Origin: Candidatus Nomurabacteria bacterium
Lineage (GTDB): Bacteria > Patescibacteria > Paceibacteria > UBA9973
Assembly (NCBI GenBank): GCA_023267435.1
Contig: JAHFNH010000001.1
Location: 62,001-126,000, forward strand
Length of the DNA: 64,000 bases
Direction: 5' to 3'
The notes below the pieces were generated by a model. The model was given only the letters and a program-made list of their open reading frames with translations. It searched no databases and was not told the origin of the DNA. The position numbers and the translations under genes are program-made. Shown here piece after piece: positions 15,370 to 23,227 of this stretch. Every line of letters begins with the position of its first letter. Position 1 is the stretch's first letter.

Positions 15370-15409
15370 AAATTAAAAATCCAAGCATTATTGCTTGGTT
15401 TTTTAATTT
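15370..15409 (+). terminator. Terminator after tRNA-Arg(TCT)
   Basis: AAATTAAAAA.CCAAGCA and its complement around a short loop, ending in a T-rich arm. The following 15410-15520 stretch holds a further hairpin (ACATTTTTA / TAAAAATGT) and no ORF. Confidence 0.75.
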
Positions 15410-15520
15410 CGATAACCTTGGGAATCGAACCGAAGGCGCACATTTTTAATAAGCAAAGCGCATATAAAAATGTAGCGTCTCGACCAGAGGGAGAGGCGAT
15501 TACGTTCCAAAAATAATTTT

Positions 15521-16486
15521 TTATTTAACCCCCTCCAACGCAAGCCCTAATGGAGCAGTAAACAATAGTGATTGTTCGAAATTCATCTCTGGAATATTTT
15601 TTTCTATGTCTAAAATATTAACCCAAACATTTGCGACTTCGACTTTGTGTTTTAAGCTGCCAGACAAATAATCAGCGAGTGCTGTTAGGTCCATGCCTCC
15701 ACCGCATAAAAATATTTTTTCAACTGACGGGCGAACTTTTCCATCTTCATCTTTATGCGTATGCCAATACAAAAAGTGTTTTGATATTTCCTCGCGCAAA
15801 ACGTGGATATTGTCAGAAAACATTTCTCCACTGGCATTCAATGTGGAATCAAGTATTACAATGCCATTAGAAACAATAGAAATTCCCGTATGTGTGGCGC
15901 CTAGATTGACGATCATATGAGTTTCGAAATCTACCTTTTTAATGACGCTCTGAGCTGTCGCCTGCGCCTTGGTCTCAAAAGACGAAATCGAAATATTAGA
16001 GTTTTCAAAAGCAGAAAGATAACTCTCAATTATATTTTTAGCTATGACAATGACCTGCACTTCCCAACTCTGGTTGTCTTCATTTAATATTTTATAATCA
16101 AAAACAACTGCTTGATCTGACATCGGAATATTGTATTCTAAGGAAAGTTCTATTCCCTTTCTGATGTTTTTCAACCCAGCTTTTTCCAACCTAATTTTAA
16201 AAATAAATATTTTTTCTTCCGGCAGAGAAACATGCACAGACTTTATTCCTTCTTCTTTTTTTAAGACAGACAATATTTCTTCAAAAAGTTCCGGCTCCAT
16301 TATTTCTCCCGCCTCGATGATGCCCGGCGCGATCCGGCGCGATCCATATCGTCCAGTTTTGATACTATCTTTTACATGGACAAGCTCCGCAAATTTCAAT
16401 GATTCATCTGAAATTTCCAAACCGAAAGAAGATGCCTTGCTGAAACTCGGCATTAAAGAAGATCCTTTGCATAAGTTCTTAAACAT
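15521..16486 (-). CDS. pilM: Type IV pilus assembly protein PilM (actin-like ATPase)
   Basis: 321 residues from ATG at 16486, where TATAAT ends 6 nt upstream. The protein opens with SFGLEISDESLKFAELVHVK, contains VHVSLPEEKIFIFKIRLEKA, a central NLGATHTGISIV (phosphate-binding) and IFLCGGGMDLTALADYLS near the C-terminus, as in FtsA/PilM proteins. PilM forms the cytoplasmic part of the pilus alignment complex. The other pilus gene in this window is pilB at 59.7 kb. A longer reading starting in the adjacent repeat is unlikely. Confidence 0.88.
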   Translation of the reverse strand: MFKNLCKGSSLMPSFSKASSFGLEISDESLKFAELVHVKDSIKTGRYGSRRIAPGIIEAGEIMEPELFEEILSVLKKEEGIKSVHVSLPEEKIFIFKIRLEKAGLKNIRKGIELSLEYNIPMSDQAVVFDYKILNEDNQSWEVQVIVIAKNIIESYLSAFENSNISISSFETKAQATAQSVIKKVDFETHMIVNLGATHTGISIVSNGIVILDSTLNASGEMFSDNIHVLREEISKHFLYWHTHKDEDGKVRPSVEKIFLCGGGMDLTALADYLSGSLKHKVEVANVWVNILDIEKNIPEMNFEQSLLFTAPLGLALEGVK

Positions 16487-16492
16487 AAAGAC

Positions 16493-16522
16493 ATTATAGC
16501 AACAAACAAGTGATATGAACAA
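16493..16522 (-). promoter_or_regulatory. Promoter of pilM
   Basis: TTGTTC, 18 nt, TATAAT on the minus strand, with the ATG 6 nt further on. The tandem-hairpin repeat abuts the -35 box. Confidence 0.6.
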
Positions 16523-16523
16523 A

Positions 16524-16558
16524 TTCCGCCTCATCAGCGGATGCGCCGTAGAGGCGCA
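16524..16558 (-). repeat. Tandem-hairpin repeat, copy 1
   Basis: Two adjacent hairpins: CCGCC-TCATC-AGCGG and TGCGCC-GTAGA-GGCGCA. The 35-nt unit recurs in inverted orientation at 17707-17741 with one difference. It exactly fills the gap between the stop of the tRNA-binding gene and the pilM -35 box. Confidence 0.85.
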
Positions 16559-16888
16559 TTATTTTGCTCGTGTACCAGCAGGAATTTCATCATTTGGTTC
16601 CAGTAAAGAAAATTTTCCGTCTTCAGTCGAGACAGCTACGATCATCCCATTACTTTCAAATCCGCGAATCATTCGTGGTTCTAGGTTCGCAACAAACATA
16701 CATTTCTTTCCAACAAGTACAGAACAATCTGGAAAATAAAGAGATATACCAGAAACAATTTGTCTTGGATGTTCTTCACCTAAATCTACTGAAAGTTTCA
16801 ACAACTTATCAGTATCAGGGATTTTTTCGGCGGACAAAATCTTACCCACAGCCATTTCAACTTTTTTAAAATCTTCAAAAGAAATCAT
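16559..16888 (-). CDS. tRNA-binding domain protein (Trbp111/MetG C-terminal type)
   Basis: 109 residues. An OB-fold: FEDFKKVEMAVGKILSAEKIPDTDKLLKLSVDLG, RQIVSGISLYF, and VFVANLEPR-like MFVANLEPRMIRGFESNGMIVA. It matches the stand-alone homodimer of the MetRS C-terminal domain, which binds tRNA non-specifically and helps aminoacylation. Here it is a free-standing gene; it may serve a MetRS encoded elsewhere. Confidence 0.9.
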   Translation of the reverse strand: MISFEDFKKVEMAVGKILSAEKIPDTDKLLKLSVDLGEEHPRQIVSGISLYFPDCSVLVGKKCMFVANLEPRMIRGFESNGMIVAVSTEDGKFSLLEPNDEIPAGTRAK

Positions 16889-16921
16889 TTTATTTTTTAT
16901 TATTTATAATAATTTATTATC

Positions 16922-17368
16922 TTACTTTTCTGCTTGTTTATTTATTTTATCTAAATATCTCTGCAATATCAAAGCTGCTGCCGAAGCATCTATCCTGCCC
17001 GACTTTATCTGTTTCACTCGGCCGTGCGCCTGCGAGGGACTCAAGTCTTTTTTAGTATCTCCTGACTTGCGCGCCTCGACAGAAGTTAAAAATTCTTTTT
17101 GCTTATGAATAGGCAAATTAAACTTCTCGCCTAATTCTAAAATAAAGACATCAATGCGGGCTGAGAGTGCATTTAATTTTCCTGAAAAATCCACCGACTC
17201 GCCGACGACAATTTCTGAAATTTTTTCAGACTTAATAATCTCCCCTATTTTTTTAAATGTATTTGCGTCATTGGGCACTATCTCTTTCGGAAACGCTAAA
17301 CTCATATTTTCGTCGGAAACAGCCACTCCGATTCTTTTTGTCCCATAATCAATGCCTAGAAATCTCAT
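16922..17368 (-). CDS. ruvX: RuvX/YqgF-family RNase H-fold nuclease
   Basis: 148 residues from MRFLGIDYGTKRIGVAVSD, the usual N-terminus; six upstream codons (ATG at 17386) are a possible extension. DYG carries the first catalytic Asp; VVGESV and DASAAALILQRYLD carry the others. In E. coli YqgF processes pre-16S rRNA; it was first proposed as a Holliday junction resolvase. Divergent from the DUF5652 gene. Confidence 0.92.
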   Translation of the reverse strand: MRFLGIDYGTKRIGVAVSDENMSLAFPKEIVPNDANTFKKIGEIIKSEKISEIVVGESVDFSGKLNALSARIDVFILELGEKFNLPIHKQKEFLTSVEARKSGDTKKDLSPSQAHGRVKQIKSGRIDASAAALILQRYLDKINKQAEK

Positions 17369-17415
17369 ATAGAGACAGACTAGCATAAAAAAGAGTTTTT
17401 TGATATGATTCAGAC

Positions 17416-17652
17416 ATGCATTTTTTTATAATAAAAAACTTAATAGTAGCAGTATTAATGGTTTGGAGTCTTGTTTGGAAGTGTTATTCCGTATGGACCG
17501 CTGTAAAAGCTGGTCACAAAAAGTGGTTCGTAGCGCTTCTTTTGTTTAACACATTGGGTATTTTAGATATGATCTATATCTTCTATATCGCAAAAAAGAA
17601 GTGGTCTGAAGTAAAGGCAACTTTCCTAAGATTAATGTCATCAACTAAATAA
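17416..17652 (+). CDS. DUF5652-type small membrane protein
   Basis: 78 residues with two transmembrane helices (LIVAVLMVWSLVWKCYSVW and WFVALLLFNTLGILDMIYIFYIAK). The pattern matches DUF5652, common in Patescibacteria. Function unknown. TATGAT ends 6 nt before the ATG. Has its own terminator. Confidence 0.82.
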   Translation: MHFFIIKNLIVAVLMVWSLVWKCYSVWTAVKAGHKKWFVALLLFNTLGILDMIYIFYIAKKKWSEVKATFLRLMSSTK

Positions 17653-17657
17653 TAAAA

Positions 17658-17690
17658 ACAAATCCACCGCTTAATACTGGTGGATTTGTT
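17658..17690 (+). terminator. Terminator of the DUF5652 gene
   Basis: ACAAATCCACC / GGTGGATTTGT, a perfect stem around GCTTAATACT. Copy of the tRNA-Ser 5' end follows 4 nt later. Confidence 0.75.
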
Positions 17691-17693
17691 AAT

Positions 17694-18022
17694 GGAGGTG
17701 TCGCATTGCGCCTCTACGGCGCATCCGCCGATGAGGCGGAAGTGTTAATTAAATCAAACTTATATGTATTATTTTTATGTATTAAGGTTTCGTAAAAATA
17801 AAAAATTATATTATGGTTTTACAAACGATCTGCAACGTAGGATTAAAGAACATAAATCGGGTGGATCAGAATTTACTTCAAAAAATGGTTTATTTGACTT
17901 AATTTTCTATGAAGCTTATATTAATGAGTATGATGCTAGAGATGCGGAAGCGTATTTCAAAACAAGTCATGGAAGAGAAGTGTTAAAAGGAAAGTTGAAA
18001 AATTATTTAGGAGGTGTCGCAT
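17694..18022 (+). mobile_element. Candidate GIY-YIG cassette flanked by 13-bp direct repeats
   Basis: GGAGGTGTCGCAT occurs at 17694-17706 and again at 18010-18022, where it is the first 13 nt of tRNA-Ser. Between the two lie 303 nt: a tandem-hairpin repeat starting exactly at the repeat boundary (17707-17741) and a GIY-YIG nuclease gene whose stop codon lies in the tRNA. This is the footprint expected from insertion at the tRNA 5' end that rebuilt the tRNA. Mobility itself is inference. Confidence 0.6.
17707..17741 (+). repeat. Tandem-hairpin repeat, copy 2 (inverted)
   Basis: Reverse complement of 16524-16558 with one base different: hairpins TGCGCC-TCTAC-GGCGCA and CCGCC-GATGA-GGCGG. Forms the left end of the GIY-YIG cassette. 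Confidence 0.85.
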
Positions 18023-18024
18023 AG
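17764..18024 (+). CDS. GIY-YIG nuclease domain protein
   Basis: 86 residues, a lone GIY-YIG domain. YVLRFRKNKKLYYGFT gives the two signature strands, DLQRRIKEH the catalytic Arg helix, and AEAYFKTSHGREVLKGKL the C-terminal helix with Glu before it. The last residues LGGVA and the TAG stop are encoded by the first 15 nt of tRNA-Ser. Related proteins are abundant in CPR genomes. Endonuclease activity is likely; the target is unknown. Confidence 0.9.
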   Translation: MYYFYVLRFRKNKKLYYGFTNDLQRRIKEHKSGGSEFTSKNGLFDLIFYEAYINEYDARDAEAYFKTSHGREVLKGKLKNYLGGVA

Positions 18025-18094
18025 TGGTTTAGTGCACCTGTCTTGAAAACAGGAGTACCGCAAGGTACCGTGAGTTCGAATCTCACCACCTCCG
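18010..18094 (+). tRNA. tRNA-Ser (TGA)
   Basis: 85 nt, class II with a variable arm (GTACCGCAAGGTACC); acceptor GGAGGTG/CACCTCC, anticodon loop CTTGAAA, discriminator G as expected for Ser, no encoded CCA. Its first 15 nt overlap the 3' end of the GIY-YIG gene. Confidence 0.95.
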
Positions 18095-18102
18095 CAAAAC
18101 TT

Positions 18103-18130
18103 AAAAAACACTCTTAACGAGTGTTTTTTA
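18103..18130 (+). terminator. Terminator after tRNA-Ser
   Basis: AAAAAACACTC-ttaac-GAGTGTTTTTT, an 11-bp stem with T-run. Confidence 0.85.
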
Positions 18131-18209
18131 TTTGAGTTGGGGGTATAATTAAATCAAGCAACCGATCTGAGTTGTATTAATTTATAAAATAACGATCGGT
18201 ATAAACTAT

Positions 18210-20480
18210 ATGGCGAAAGCAAAAAAAATAACGAAAGAGTCGAATGAAGTCGAAGACAAGAAAGAAGAAATAATAAAACTGGAAGAAGAACTTGAATATT
18301 TTTTTAATTTTATTCCAGATATGCTGTCTATCAGCTCGGCAGACGGATACTTCAAAAAAGTAAACAAAGAATGGGAGCGAGTTTTAGGCTATACGGAAAA
18401 AGAATTGTTGGCGAAGCCATTCATAAATTTCATCCACCCAGATGATGTGCAACCAACACTTGATATTATCGCTAAACAAGCTGTTAAATCAAACGTCCTA
18501 AATTTTATAAATCGTTATCGTGCCAAAGATGGATCTTACAAATGGTTTGAATGGACATCGGCGCCCGCAAAACAAAATGGAACGATATATGCCGTGGCCC
18601 GTGATATCACTAGTCGCAAATTAATAGAAATAGAGATCGTTCAAAAGAATCGCATGTTACGAATATTGAGTAACATAAATCAACTATTAATTCATGCTAA
18701 AGATGAATCTTCATTATTAACGGAAGCTTGTCGTATTATCAACGAAATTGCAGAATATCGGATGTTGTGGATAGGTTTTAAAGAAAATGACAAGAAAAAA
18801 TCAATCAAACCGGTCGCTGTTATCGGTTTCGAATCCGGCTTTATTGAGTCTATACATCCAACATGGGAAGATGATGAAAACGGACATATTCCGGCTGGTA
18901 TAGCAATACGCACAGGAAAAATGTTCATCTCTCAAGATATTTCTTTAGAATCCTTTCCGGGCCATTGGAAAAATATTGCTTTGGAACACGGATATAACTC
19001 CGTCATTTCTTTTCCATTAAAAAACGGCGATCAAACCTTTGGCAGCCTTACTATCTTTGGCGATAAGAAAAATCATTTTTCTGAAGATGAAATAAAAATT
19101 TTGGACGAATTAGCGAATGACTTGGCTTTCGGAATTATTTCTTTACGAACAATTTCTGAACGCAAAGCACTAGAAACTGAATTACTGAAAGCAAGTGCTG
19201 ACAGATATAAAGCGCTTTTCCTATCTTCCCGTGATGCTATCATGACGCTTGAACCGCCGTCTTGGAAATTCACTTCTGGCAATCCTGCAACTATTAAAAT
19301 GTTTCAAGCAAAAAATGAAGGTGATTTTCTAAACCACGAACCTTGGATTTTGTCTCCAGAATTTCAGTTGGACGGAAGCCGTTCAGATGAAAAAGCAAAG
19401 GCTATGATAAACCACGCGATGGAAAAAGGAACAAATTTATTTGAATGGACACACAAAAGATTGAACGGCGAAGAATTTCCAGCGGAAGTTTTACTGTCAA
19501 AAGTTCAACAAAATGGGAATTCCTATCTTCATGCCGTTGTCAGAGATATAACCGAACGTAAAAAAATGGAAGAAAAATTAAAAGAATATGCGGAAGAGAA
19601 ATTCAAGGCTATTTTTGATAATACATTGGATGGAATTCTCATAGCAGATGTGAAGACGAAAAGCCTTTACCTCGCTAACCCTGCACTTTGCAAAATGGTC
19701 GGCTATTCTCTTGAAGAAATTCAAAAAATGAATATTGCAAATATTCACCCGAAGGAAAACTTACCATATGTCATGGATAAATTTGAAAAACAAGTACGAG
19801 AAGAAATTAAGATGGCAGAAAATATTCAAGTTAAAAAGAAGGATGGTGGTCTTATTTATTGCGATATTAGTGCATCCCCAATAACACTATATGGGAAGAA
19901 ATACCTTTTGGGTATTTTTAGGGATATTTCTGAACGCAAAAAAATGGAAGACAATCTTCTTAAAAGCGAAAAGCATTACAAAGAAGCTCAACGAATAGGG
20001 CGTGTGGGCAGCTGGGAGTGGAACATAGCAACCGATACCATCATTTGGTCTGAGGAGTATTACGAACTTGTCGGTTTTGATCCAAAAAAATCTCCGCCAA
20101 ATTACGCAGAGCATTTAAAAGTTTACACTCTCGAGAGCCAAGCACGATTAGATGCTGCCGTAAAACACCAAACTAAAACTGGCCAGCCATACGAAGTCGA
20201 TTTAGAATTTGTTAACCCTAAAAGTCCAACTCGATGGATTACAGCCCGCAGTGAAACTGTGTATGACGATAAGGGAAAAATTATCGGATTACGCGGAACA
20301 GCGCAAGATATTTCTTTGCGCAAAAAGGAAGAAGAAGATTTAAGAAAAACAAAAGAAAAATTACAACAAGAAATCATTGAATTGGAGAGATTTCAATCAC
20401 TCGCCGTGCATCGAGAGCTGAAGATGGTTGAATTGAAAAATAAAATTAAAGAGCTCGAAGAAAAACTATTCGTAAAATAA
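18210..20480 (+). CDS. Multi-PAS/GAF sensor protein without kinase domain
   Basis: 756 residues, no membrane segments. Order: N-terminal coiled coil; PAS1 about 25-145 (ending in AVARDITSRK); GAF about 165-310; PAS2 about 330-460 (AVVRDITERKK); PAS3 about 465-590 (GIFRDISERKK); PAS4 about 595-715 (GTAQDISLRKK); final coiled coil LQQEIIELERFQSLAVHRELKMVELKNKIKELEEKL. That tail resembles the linker before HATPase domains in hybrid kinases, but the protein stops there. It may signal by binding a separate partner; the REC protein at 14868 is the only candidate here. Confidence 0.9.
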   Translation: MAKAKKITKESNEVEDKKEEIIKLEEELEYFFNFIPDMLSISSADGYFKKVNKEWERVLGYTEKELLAKPFINFIHPDDVQPTLDIIAKQAVKSNVLNFINRYRAKDGSYKWFEWTSAPAKQNGTIYAVARDITSRKLIEIEIVQKNRMLRILSNINQLLIHAKDESSLLTEACRIINEIAEYRMLWIGFKENDKKKSIKPVAVIGFESGFIESIHPTWEDDENGHIPAGIAIRTGKMFISQDISLESFPGHWKNIALEHGYNSVISFPLKNGDQTFGSLTIFGDKKNHFSEDEIKILDELANDLAFGIISLRTISERKALETELLKASADRYKALFLSSRDAIMTLEPPSWKFTSGNPATIKMFQAKNEGDFLNHEPWILSPEFQLDGSRSDEKAKAMINHAMEKGTNLFEWTHKRLNGEEFPAEVLLSKVQQNGNSYLHAVVRDITERKKMEEKLKEYAEEKFKAIFDNTLDGILIADVKTKSLYLANPALCKMVGYSLEEIQKMNIANIHPKENLPYVMDKFEKQVREEIKMAENIQVKKKDGGLIYCDISASPITLYGKKYLLGIFRDISERKKMEDNLLKSEKHYKEAQRIGRVGSWEWNIATDTIIWSEEYYELVGFDPKKSPPNYAEHLKVYTLESQARLDAAVKHQTKTGQPYEVDLEFVNPKSPTRWITARSETVYDDKGKIIGLRGTAQDISLRKKEEEDLRKTKEKLQQEIIELERFQSLAVHRELKMVELKNKIKELEEKLFVK

Positions 20481-20486
20481 ATTAAG

Positions 20487-20780
20487 TTATTTCACTGTCT
20501 TTTCTTCTCCCCAAATGCCATCTTTTTTATTGTAGATAAACACAATTCTTTTTTTAATATCAATTCCTATTGGCGCTGGTGCATCACCAGCCTTGAGCCA
20601 AACATTTTCATTGCTATCAGTAACTACTGTAACTTTGCCATCTTTAGAAAGATTCTCGAAATCATAAATCAACGTCAAACTTTGCGAAGCAGGTTCCTTC
20701 CAACCGCTTTCAGTGAAGACAGTTTTCATTTCTTTTTTTGATTTTCTCTGCAAAATATCTACTAGTTCAAGTCCTGACAT
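20487..20780 (-). CDS. Hypothetical protein
   Basis: 97 residues, soluble, not recognised. MSGLELVDILQRKSKKEMK then a beta-rich region ending DGIWGEEKTVK. Preceded by an excellent promoter (TTTACA-17-TATAAT, extended -10 TGA), so it is probably expressed. Convergent with the PAS/GAF gene, 6 nt from its stop. Confidence 0.6.
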   Translation of the reverse strand: MSGLELVDILQRKSKKEMKTVFTESGWKEPASQSLTLIYDFENLSKDGKVTVVTDSNENVWLKAGDAPAPIGIDIKKRIVFIYNKKDGIWGEEKTVK

Positions 20781-20810
20781 AAAATTTATGTGTTATTAAT
20801 TAATGCTGAA

Positions 20811-20862
20811 ATTATATCATCAATCTGTGTCTATGTAAAAAATAAGTCTTTTGTGATATACT
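20811..20862. promoter_or_regulatory. Divergent promoters sharing one -35 hexamer
   Basis: Minus strand: TTTACA (20839-20834), 17 nt, TATAAT (20816-20811). Plus strand: the complementary TGTAAA (20834-20839), 17 nt, TATACT (20857-20862). Both -10 boxes are preceded by TGA or TGATA. Confidence 0.55.
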
Positions 20863-20888
20863 CTTTTTTACATAAGTTAAATTAATAT

Positions 20889-21305
20889 ATGAGATCTCTT
20901 TTATTTCATTGTAAAGATTTTGGTTCGGTAATAACTGGTCTTTCTACAAGACCAGAGAATATTGTTCATGGAGATATTTTAGATGAAAAACAATCATCTC
21001 ATGATTGCATTCTCGCTTTTGTCACAATTGAAAAAGGTGATACGATAGAAAAATCATCAAAACTTACACAAGAAATACTTAAATTTTGTAAAGACACAAA
21101 CCATAATAATGTTTTTCTTTGTCCTTTCGCTCATCTTTCAAATAATCTCGCTCCAGCAAAAGAAGCCATAATTGTTTTGGAAAAGATTGTTAGTGAATTA
21201 AAAAATTCTGATGTTCATCTGACTGAGGGACACTTTGGCTCAGACAAAGAGTTACTAATTCACCTCTTTGGTCATCCAGGTAATGCAAGATATCGAGAAT
21301 TTTAA
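20889..21305 (+). CDS. Stand-alone archaeal-type threonyl-tRNA synthetase editing domain
   Basis: 138 residues, the length of the archaeal ThrRS N-terminal editing domain (D-aminoacyl-tRNA-deacylase fold). Matches include MRSLLFHCKDFG, CILAFVTIEKGD, NVFLCPFAHLSNNLAPAKEA and HFGSDKELLIHLFGHP. In archaea this domain removes Ser mischarged on tRNA-Thr. Here it is free-standing, so it would act in trans. Assignment is by remembered motif pattern. Confidence 0.75.
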   Translation: MRSLLFHCKDFGSVITGLSTRPENIVHGDILDEKQSSHDCILAFVTIEKGDTIEKSSKLTQEILKFCKDTNHNNVFLCPFAHLSNNLAPAKEAIIVLEKIVSELKNSDVHLTEGHFGSDKELLIHLFGHPGNARYREF

Positions 21306-21342
21306 AAATTCTTATTCATCAAATTTTGATATAATTAAGCAC

Positions 21343-21918
21343 ATGACTTTTACAAATTTAGCTATATTAATTTTTGCTTCAGCGTCATACTTAATAGGTT
21401 TTTGGGCAATTTTAAAAAAAGGGTATCGTCCAAATCTATTTACGCGTGTTGTTTTTCTTTGTTTGGCTTTAAATAATCTTGCCAGTGTTATTAAATTAGA
21501 TAATCAATATTCTACCCTTGTACTCGCATGGGTTACATTTCTTGGTTCATTGTTAATATTTTTTGGATCAATTTTATTTAAAGGTGAACGCCTTTGGAGT
21601 AAAAACGAAACTGTTTCAACAGTTCTTTTAATAATCAGTTTCCTTTTTTGGATTTTTACTGATATTCCTTTAATTAATCTCTCAATAGGGTTAATTACAC
21701 ATCTTTTAGGTTCTCTGCCGACAGTTGTTCGTGTGATCAAAAAACCAGAGAGTGAAAATATTCCATTTTGGCTACTCTTTGCAATCGCAAGTATTATTAC
21801 ATTACTTTCTACACATAGTGGAAATATAAAGGACTATTTGTTTGCAATTTATTTCTGTATTTTTGATAGTGCAATGACTATTCTTGCATTTAGAAAATAT
21901 TTAACTAAAAAAGCTTAG
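21343..21918 (+). CDS. Six-helix membrane protein, unknown
   Basis: 191 residues from ATG at 21343 (TATAAT ends 7 nt upstream); earlier codons are non-coding in character. Six predicted membrane helices with LLGSLPTVVRVIKKPESENIPFWLLF, somewhat like the Pro-bearing segment of PQ-loop/SWEET transporters, but the usual PQ motif is absent. Function unknown. Confidence 0.7.
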   Translation: MTFTNLAILIFASASYLIGFWAILKKGYRPNLFTRVVFLCLALNNLASVIKLDNQYSTLVLAWVTFLGSLLIFFGSILFKGERLWSKNETVSTVLLIISFLFWIFTDIPLINLSIGLITHLLGSLPTVVRVIKKPESENIPFWLLFAIASIITLLSTHSGNIKDYLFAIYFCIFDSAMTILAFRKYLTKKA

Positions 21919-21965
21919 TATTCAAAAAACTAATTCCAACTGTATTTTAAATCAGCAGAAGATTT

Positions 21966-22763
21966 TTAAAATTTTAAAACTTCAAAAATATTTTTATCGT
22001 AATTCCATTGAACGGTAACATCATCTGATATATCCTTTTCATCGTTACTTACCAGATTTACCATAAAAGAATCTTTATCTGTTGTTGAAATTTTATATCC
22101 ATAAAAATTAGAAGTAACAGGAATTTCTGTGTCTTTGTTAATTTGATTAAAAAAACCTTTATCGTTTATTTCGTAAAATAAAATGTTTTTTCCGTCAATT
22201 TCCTTTACAACATAGATATTAGAAAATATATTTTTACCTATATCCACATAAGATACATATATACTTCCAATAAGATCTTTCTCATCAAATAAATTATCTA
22301 ACCAAACAGCTTCTCTCCCATCTATTATAATTTTAGGGTCTGGTTGCCAAATAGACATAATAATCCTATCTTGTGCACATTTTATTAGTTCTGAATTTAT
22401 TTCTTGTATAAATTTACCACCTTTCTTTATTCTCTTTTCCATTATAAATGGTCCATAGTTTGCTTGTATATAATTGTGATCCTCGATTACTTCCTGAAGC
22501 TTTTTTGCATCTAAATTATTAACAGAAATAGGTATTCCATTTACTTCATTTATCTCAACTGCTTCCCACTCGCTTTCAGGAAATAATGATGAATTCACTT
22601 GTTCTAATAATCTTAAACATTCCGAAGGTTTGTTTGTGTAACCATCTTCTTTTACCCTAAGATGTTTATCTTGTAAGATAAAAACAAAAGTAATAATAAA
22701 AAGAATTAATACGAAAATCGAAGAAATTATCTTTCCAAGGTCTTTATTTGAAATATTTTTCAT
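21966..22763 (-). CDS. Membrane-anchored hypothetical protein downstream of the RHS gene
   Basis: 265 residues: N-terminal anchor (IISSIFVLILFIITFVFIL) then an extracytoplasmic domain of about 230 residues with two Cys. Not recognised. It is the third gene of RHS - 22744 - this gene, and overlaps the preceding gene by 20 nt, so it is co-transcribed with the RHS protein. A role in immunity or in modulating the RHS protein is an inference from position. Confidence 0.65.
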   Translation of the reverse strand: MKNISNKDLGKIISSIFVLILFIITFVFILQDKHLRVKEDGYTNKPSECLRLLEQVNSSLFPESEWEAVEINEVNGIPISVNNLDAKKLQEVIEDHNYIQANYGPFIMEKRIKKGGKFIQEINSELIKCAQDRIIMSIWQPDPKIIIDGREAVWLDNLFDEKDLIGSIYVSYVDIGKNIFSNIYVVKEIDGKNILFYEINDKGFFNQINKDTEIPVTSNFYGYKISTTDKDSFMVNLVSNDEKDISDDVTVQWNYDKNIFEVLKF

Positions 22764-23223
22764 ATTCAGATTCTATGACTGTCATATCCACTTTTAGTGG
22801 ATCTTTTTTTCCATCAAATAAAATCACTCCCCAATCATTCAAATTAATTTTTTCTCTATCTATTATAATTTTTTCTCCACTATCTTTTGTAAATTCTATA
22901 TATCTTTTAATAGTAAAAATAGTTTTAATATTTTGTTTATTTAAAAAATTCCATGCCAATTTCTGATAATACTGGGAATCAGCGACATATTCTTCGAGCC
23001 CTTTTCCATTTTCCTTGTTCATTTTATTAACCTCTGTTTCATTGGGTCCCAAAAACACTCCAACAATACCGTTTATCTGCAATGTATCATCTAAAGAACT
23101 TTGATTTTGAGTTTGATTATTTATAATATTGTTTTTTATATTTGTATTTAATAAATAACCGAATAAGATTATTAATAAAATTGGTATAATTATTTTTATT
23201 ATTTTTTTTGATTCAAGTTTCAT
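22744..23223 (-). CDS. Membrane-anchored hypothetical protein, RHS neighbour
   Basis: 159 residues from ATG at 23223, 4 nt after the RHS stop; a longer reading would overlap the RHS tip. One N-terminal membrane helix (IIKIIIPILLIILFGYLL), then an outside domain of about 125 residues. Not recognised. Tight spacing behind an RHS peptidase tip is typical of an immunity gene, but no family match supports that. Confidence 0.65.
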   Translation of the reverse strand: MKLESKKIIKIIIPILLIILFGYLLNTNIKNNIINNQTQNQSSLDDTLQINGIVGVFLGPNETEVNKMNKENGKGLEEYVADSQYYQKLAWNFLNKQNIKTIFTIKRYIEFTKDSGEKIIIDREKINLNDWGVILFDGKKDPLKVDMTVIESEYEKYFK

Positions 23224-23227
23224 ATTA

